DNA of 46,379 bases from Spirochaetota bacterium (GTDB taxonomy: Bacteria > Spirochaetota > B62-G9 > DRHN01): positions 2,654,050 to 2,700,428 of the forward strand of contig CP070841.1 of NCBI GenBank assembly GCA_020342115.1, in the 5' to 3' direction. Position numbers and translations under genes: made by a program. Below, piece after piece: positions 44,444 through 46,379 of the stretch (its first letter is position 1; every line of letters begins with the position of its first letter). Under the pieces are notes generated by a model. It was not told the origin of the DNA. It searched no databases and saw only the letters and a list, made by a program, of their open reading frames with translations.

Positions 44444-45004
44444 CTAAAAAGTCCCAAACTTGAATACAAGCTGTCCAGTAAGGCCGCTCAATGCTGCATC
44501 GCTCAATCCAGAAGCAGTCACACCGGTCACCATTCTGTAGCTTGCACCAGCACCGATCCGGAAGAACCTGGTCACATTCAATACTACAGTTGCTTCCGGT
44601 TCAATTACGAAAAACTCATCCGCACTGGCAGGTTCTGTTTCCAGGGATACCCCCCCAAAACCGAAAAGGGAATGAACGGTAAAATGTACGAGAGAATCTG
44701 AGAAAAAAACATACCCGAGTTCTAATCCTCCATACCCCATTGCGAGTTTTTTACCATTGACCAGAATATCGGTAGCAAGCCCGTATCCACCTCCTCCGAC
44801 CACGAATGCATGGTTGATAATCCAGCCACCGCGACCGCCCAATAAAACACAGAACTCGTTATTAATACTGCTTAACCTTACTACAGGCCCTCCATATCCT
44901 CCGCTCTCTATCTCTCCTGTTATCAACGTTCTCTCTTCAGCATTACTATACAGGGGTATTACCATGAATAATATTATTACTAAGGGCAAATACTTTTTCG
45001 TCAA
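44444..45004 (-). CDS. Exported protein, paralogue of the GIN protein's N-terminal half
   Basis: 186 residues. Signal peptide about 1-20 (LPLVIILFMVIPLYSNAEE). The mature part repeats the neighbour's first domain: YGGPVVRLSSINNEF, VVGGGGYGLATDI, AMGYGGLELGY, SLVHFTVHSLFGFGGV and RIGAGASYRMVTGVTASGLSDAALSG, all with counterparts in the adjacent gene. The start is TTG 45002-45004: GGAG lies 4-8 bases upstream and a promoter-like element is between it and the more distant ATG at 45104-45106, which therefore cannot be the start of that transcript. A tandem duplication is clear; function unknown. Confidence 0.8.
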   Translation of the reverse strand: MTKKYLPLVIILFMVIPLYSNAEERTLITGEIESGGYGGPVVRLSSINNEFCVLLGGRGGWIINHAFVVGGGGYGLATDILVNGKKLAMGYGGLELGYVFFSDSLVHFTVHSLFGFGGVSLETEPASADEFFVIEPEATVVLNVTRFFRIGAGASYRMVTGVTASGLSDAALSGLTGQLVFKFGTF

Positions 45005-45042
45005 TTTACTCCACCCAGGTTTAGTTTCACATCTATATGAAT

Positions 45043-45070
45043 ATCTTACCTTGTATGAGATTAAAGTCAA
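45043..45070 (-). promoter_or_regulatory. Promoter-like sequence for the small barrel-type protein
   Basis: On the minus strand TTGACT (45065-45070), 16 bases, TAAGAT (45043-45048). Transcription would start near 45036, about 32 bases before the TTG start at 45004. Confidence 0.4.
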
Positions 45071-45258
45071 TAATATTAAGAAATGGTCTTTTCGATTTAT
45101 TAGCACCTGCTATAAAACGATTAACTAACAGTAAATACAACTCACTAATAGAAGAAAATACCTGAAAGAGGTGTTTATTTATTAGTAGTAAGTTTTCTTC
45201 CTCATTATTTGAGAGAGTAAGACGACAATTGTAGTAGTGCTTATTTAAGGAGGGAAAA

Positions 45259-45459
45259 GTGGCAATTACTTTTGCACTCTATTGCAAGGAATGTTACCAC
45301 AAGCTAAAGAAAGATGAGCTCGATTCTCCCACCAAAGCAAGATCTCATAACAGCTATTTCATTTGTACGAGCTGCGGTTTTGAAACTGACAGAGGATATG
45401 CCTTGCTGGTTCCCTCATCAGTAGAGCCATTAAAAAAGGCCCAGGCTCTAAATATTTAA
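45259..45459 (+). CDS. Small zinc-ribbon-like protein
   Basis: 66 residues. Two cysteine pairs, CKEC at 9-12 and CTSC at 36-39, about 24 residues apart, form a probable structural zinc ribbon. The rest is short and polar. The GTG start 45259-45261 is supported by a strong AAGGAGGG five bases upstream. It ends eight bases before the convergent gene on the other strand. No function can be named; zinc ribbons of this size bind nucleic acid or protein. Confidence 0.7.
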   Translation: MAITFALYCKECYHKLKKDELDSPTKARSHNSYFICTSCGFETDRGYALLVPSSVEPLKKAQALNI

Positions 45460-45467
45460 ACATACTG

Positions 45468-45764
45468 TTATACATTCAGTGCAACATTCATCGCTTCTCT
45501 AAAAGATTCAATCGATCTCCTGTCGGAATGGGCCAATCTCAGAATTCTCTCATTGAAGTCATTGAGCACATCGGAAAAAGGGATTTCTTCTTTGAACTTC
45601 TTATCCTTCCAGATCTCGAATAGTATAAGAGATACAAAATCCATCATTGCACATACAAGCTTCTCAAATCCTTCAATATCGGTTATGGGCAAGTCAGTTC
45701 CTGATATCTCCCTTAACACACCCATAAATGCACTCATTAATCCATCTTTATGCTCGCAACTCAT
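45468..45764 (-). CDS. Hypothetical helical protein
   Basis: 98 residues, predicted mainly helical and cytosolic. A mid-region FEKLVCAMMDFVSLILFEIW is amphipathic or hydrophobic. The upstream sequence carries GGGGGGAGAGGTTCC before ATG 45762-45764, an acceptable ribosome-binding site. I do not recognise the family. It lies 37 bases downstream of the Mth938-like gene and may share its transcript. Confidence 0.6.
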   Translation of the reverse strand: MSCEHKDGLMSAFMGVLREISGTDLPITDIEGFEKLVCAMMDFVSLILFEIWKDKKFKEEIPFSDVLNDFNERILRLAHSDRRSIESFREAMNVALNV

Positions 45765-45801
45765 GGAACCTCTCCCCCCTCATTATTTGAATATATCTGA
45801 A

Positions 45802-46140
45802 TCAACATGTCAGATGGAGTGCTGCAACTGTTTTTTTCTCACCAGCTATACTATTGTATCTTTCAACAGCTTCTTTAGTATCTGCAGTTACGAGTTCAAT
45901 TCCATGCTTTTTAACGGCATTCTGAACCTCATCCGGTACTTTCATCATACCTGACTTTCCTTTCCCGATAATAAGGACCTCGGGTTTGTATTCCAGAATT
46001 TCCTTTATATCATCCATGCAGAGATTGTGCCCCCTTGCCCTCCACCACGAACCGTCTACCCTGTCTGGATATATGATGACATCTGAACGGTAGTGCCTTC
46101 CATTTATGATAATTCGTCCGAAACTGTACGATTCGATCAC
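45802..46140 (-). CDS. Mth938-like domain protein (DUF498)
   Basis: About 112 residues. The family pattern is clear: IESYSFGRIIINGRHYRSDVII in two parts, then the WWRARGH motif (near 32-38) and LIIGKGKSGMMKVP near 55. Mth938-like proteins include archaeal and bacterial proteins of unknown biochemical role and mitochondrial NDUFAF3. Start GTG 46138-46140 is preferred because GGAGGG lies five bases upstream and the resulting protein begins like family members; a GTG at 46150-46152 would add four residues. The adjacent -10 box gives a very short leader. Confidence 0.82.
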   Translation of the reverse strand: MIESYSFGRIIINGRHYRSDVIIYPDRVDGSWWRARGHNLCMDDIKEILEYKPEVLIIGKGKSGMMKVPDEVQNAVKKHGIELVTADTKEAVERYNSIAGEKKTVAALHLTC

Positions 46141-46158
46141 TACACCCTCCACACCTTT

Positions 46159-46186
46159 ATTATACCATAAAAAACTCCTTATGCAA
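46159..46186 (-). promoter_or_regulatory. Extended -10 promoter for the Mth938-like gene
   Basis: On the minus strand TGGTATAAT (46159-46167) with TTGCAT (46181-46186) 16 bases upstream of the -10. Transcription would start near 46152, about 12 bases before the GTG at 46140. Confidence 0.5.
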
Positions 46187-46205
46187 TGGCAAAACTCAGA
46201 TCCTG

Positions 46206-46214
46206 TGGTATAAT
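46206..46214 (+). promoter_or_regulatory. Extended -10 promoter element for the flavin reductase gene
   Basis: TGGTATAAT at 46206-46214, the same extended -10 sequence as in the opposite promoter 40 bases away. No clear -35 box. Transcription would start near 46221, about 33 bases before the ATG. Confidence 0.45.
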
Positions 46215-46253
46215 GAAATCATCTGAATGCTATTCCAGCAGGGAGTGTAATCA

Positions 46254-46379
46254 ATGCAAAAGAAAAAATTTGGGGCCCAGACATTTCTATACCCGATGCC
46301 GACCGTTATTGTAGGAGCCGTTGTGAATGGTAAGCCGAACTTCAATACTATCGCATATGTAGGCATTGTTCAGAGCAAA
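46254..46379 (+). CDS. Flavin reductase-like protein (N-terminal part; continues past window)
   Basis: 42 codons, open to the window edge. FLYPMPTVIVGAVVNGKPNF followed by NTIAYVGIVQSK matches the start of the flavin reductase-like FMN-binding family, in which members use FMN for electron transfer or reduction of other substrates. ATG 46254-46256 has GGGAG seven bases upstream. The C-terminal part, needed to name the subtype, is outside the window. Confidence 0.75.
   Translation, partial: MQKKKFGAQTFLYPMPTVIVGAVVNGKPNFNTIAYVGIVQSK

Noticed and set aside
45005..45106. Upstream ATG at 45104-45106 for the barrel-type protein
   Set aside because: It lies upstream of the promoter-like element and would put an untypical 34-residue extension before the signal peptide.

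Overview
The window looks like a chromosomal segment of a Gram-negative, probably strictly anaerobic, peptide- and amino-acid-fermenting bacterium. Evidence for a double membrane: MurJ, exported lipobox proteins, predicted outer-membrane barrel proteins and many signal peptides. Evidence for anaerobic fermentation: tryptophanase, an oligopeptide ABC importer, a cytosolic M20-type dipeptidase, a small 2x[4Fe-4S] protein, a CooT-like nickel protein and nitro/flavin reductases. PEGA, TolB-propeller, FecR and TPR surface proteins are common in Spirochaetota and some related phyla, but nothing here fixes the phylum. No rRNA, tRNA, IS element, CRISPR array or phage genes were seen. Base composition is moderately AT-rich throughout.

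Layout. 1-1.6 kb: 3' part of a surface protein with Ig-like repeats, ending with two in-frame TAA codons before the apparent end of its last domain. 1.65-9.6 kb: mostly minus-strand housekeeping genes (transketolase, HD-GYP signalling protein, exported GH3 hexosaminidase, a TsaA/TrmO-type protein coupled to a CooT-like nickel protein, a decayed livM remnant, a nitroreductase pair), plus a plus-strand TIM-barrel protein. 10.1-15.5 kb: a minus-strand block of a heterodimeric ABC exporter and PepD. 15.6-18.6 kb: an MFS transporter, a tiny ferredoxin and tryptophanase. 18.7-23.3 kb: a catabolic operon (NCS1 permease, unknown 4-TM protein, DUF917, HyuA-like). 23.5-28.4 kb: a truncated nitroreductase abutting a lipoate ligase-like gene, an AI-2E-type permease, a flavodoxin-like protein, a PfkB sugar kinase and MurJ. 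28.5-45.0 kb: a long minus-strand run with a five-gene oligopeptide importer followed upstream by about nine envelope proteins (TPR, TolB-type propeller lipoprotein, PEGA/TolB-N-like protein, small lipoprotein, PQQ-type propeller, FecR-domain protein, 2TM protein, two paralogous barrel proteins, one carrying a GIN/DUF2807 domain). 45.2-46.4 kb: small proteins and the start of a flavin reductase.

How the genes may work together. The importer, PepD and tryptophanase fit uptake and fermentation of peptides. The NCS1-DUF917-HyuA operon fits import and breakdown of a nucleobase-, hydantoin- or lactam-like compound. The most unusual block is 34-45 kb. There the two halves of a TolB-like architecture (TolB-N-like domain and beta-propeller) lie in adjacent overlapping genes, the first fused to PEGA and TPR modules, beside a second propeller and a FecR-domain protein that lacks any anti-sigma part. 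I infer an uncharacterised cell-envelope complex.

Recurring promoter-like elements resemble sigma-70 sites, with TTGCAT or TTGACT at -35 and TATAAT-like -10 boxes. These were read by eye and not scored.
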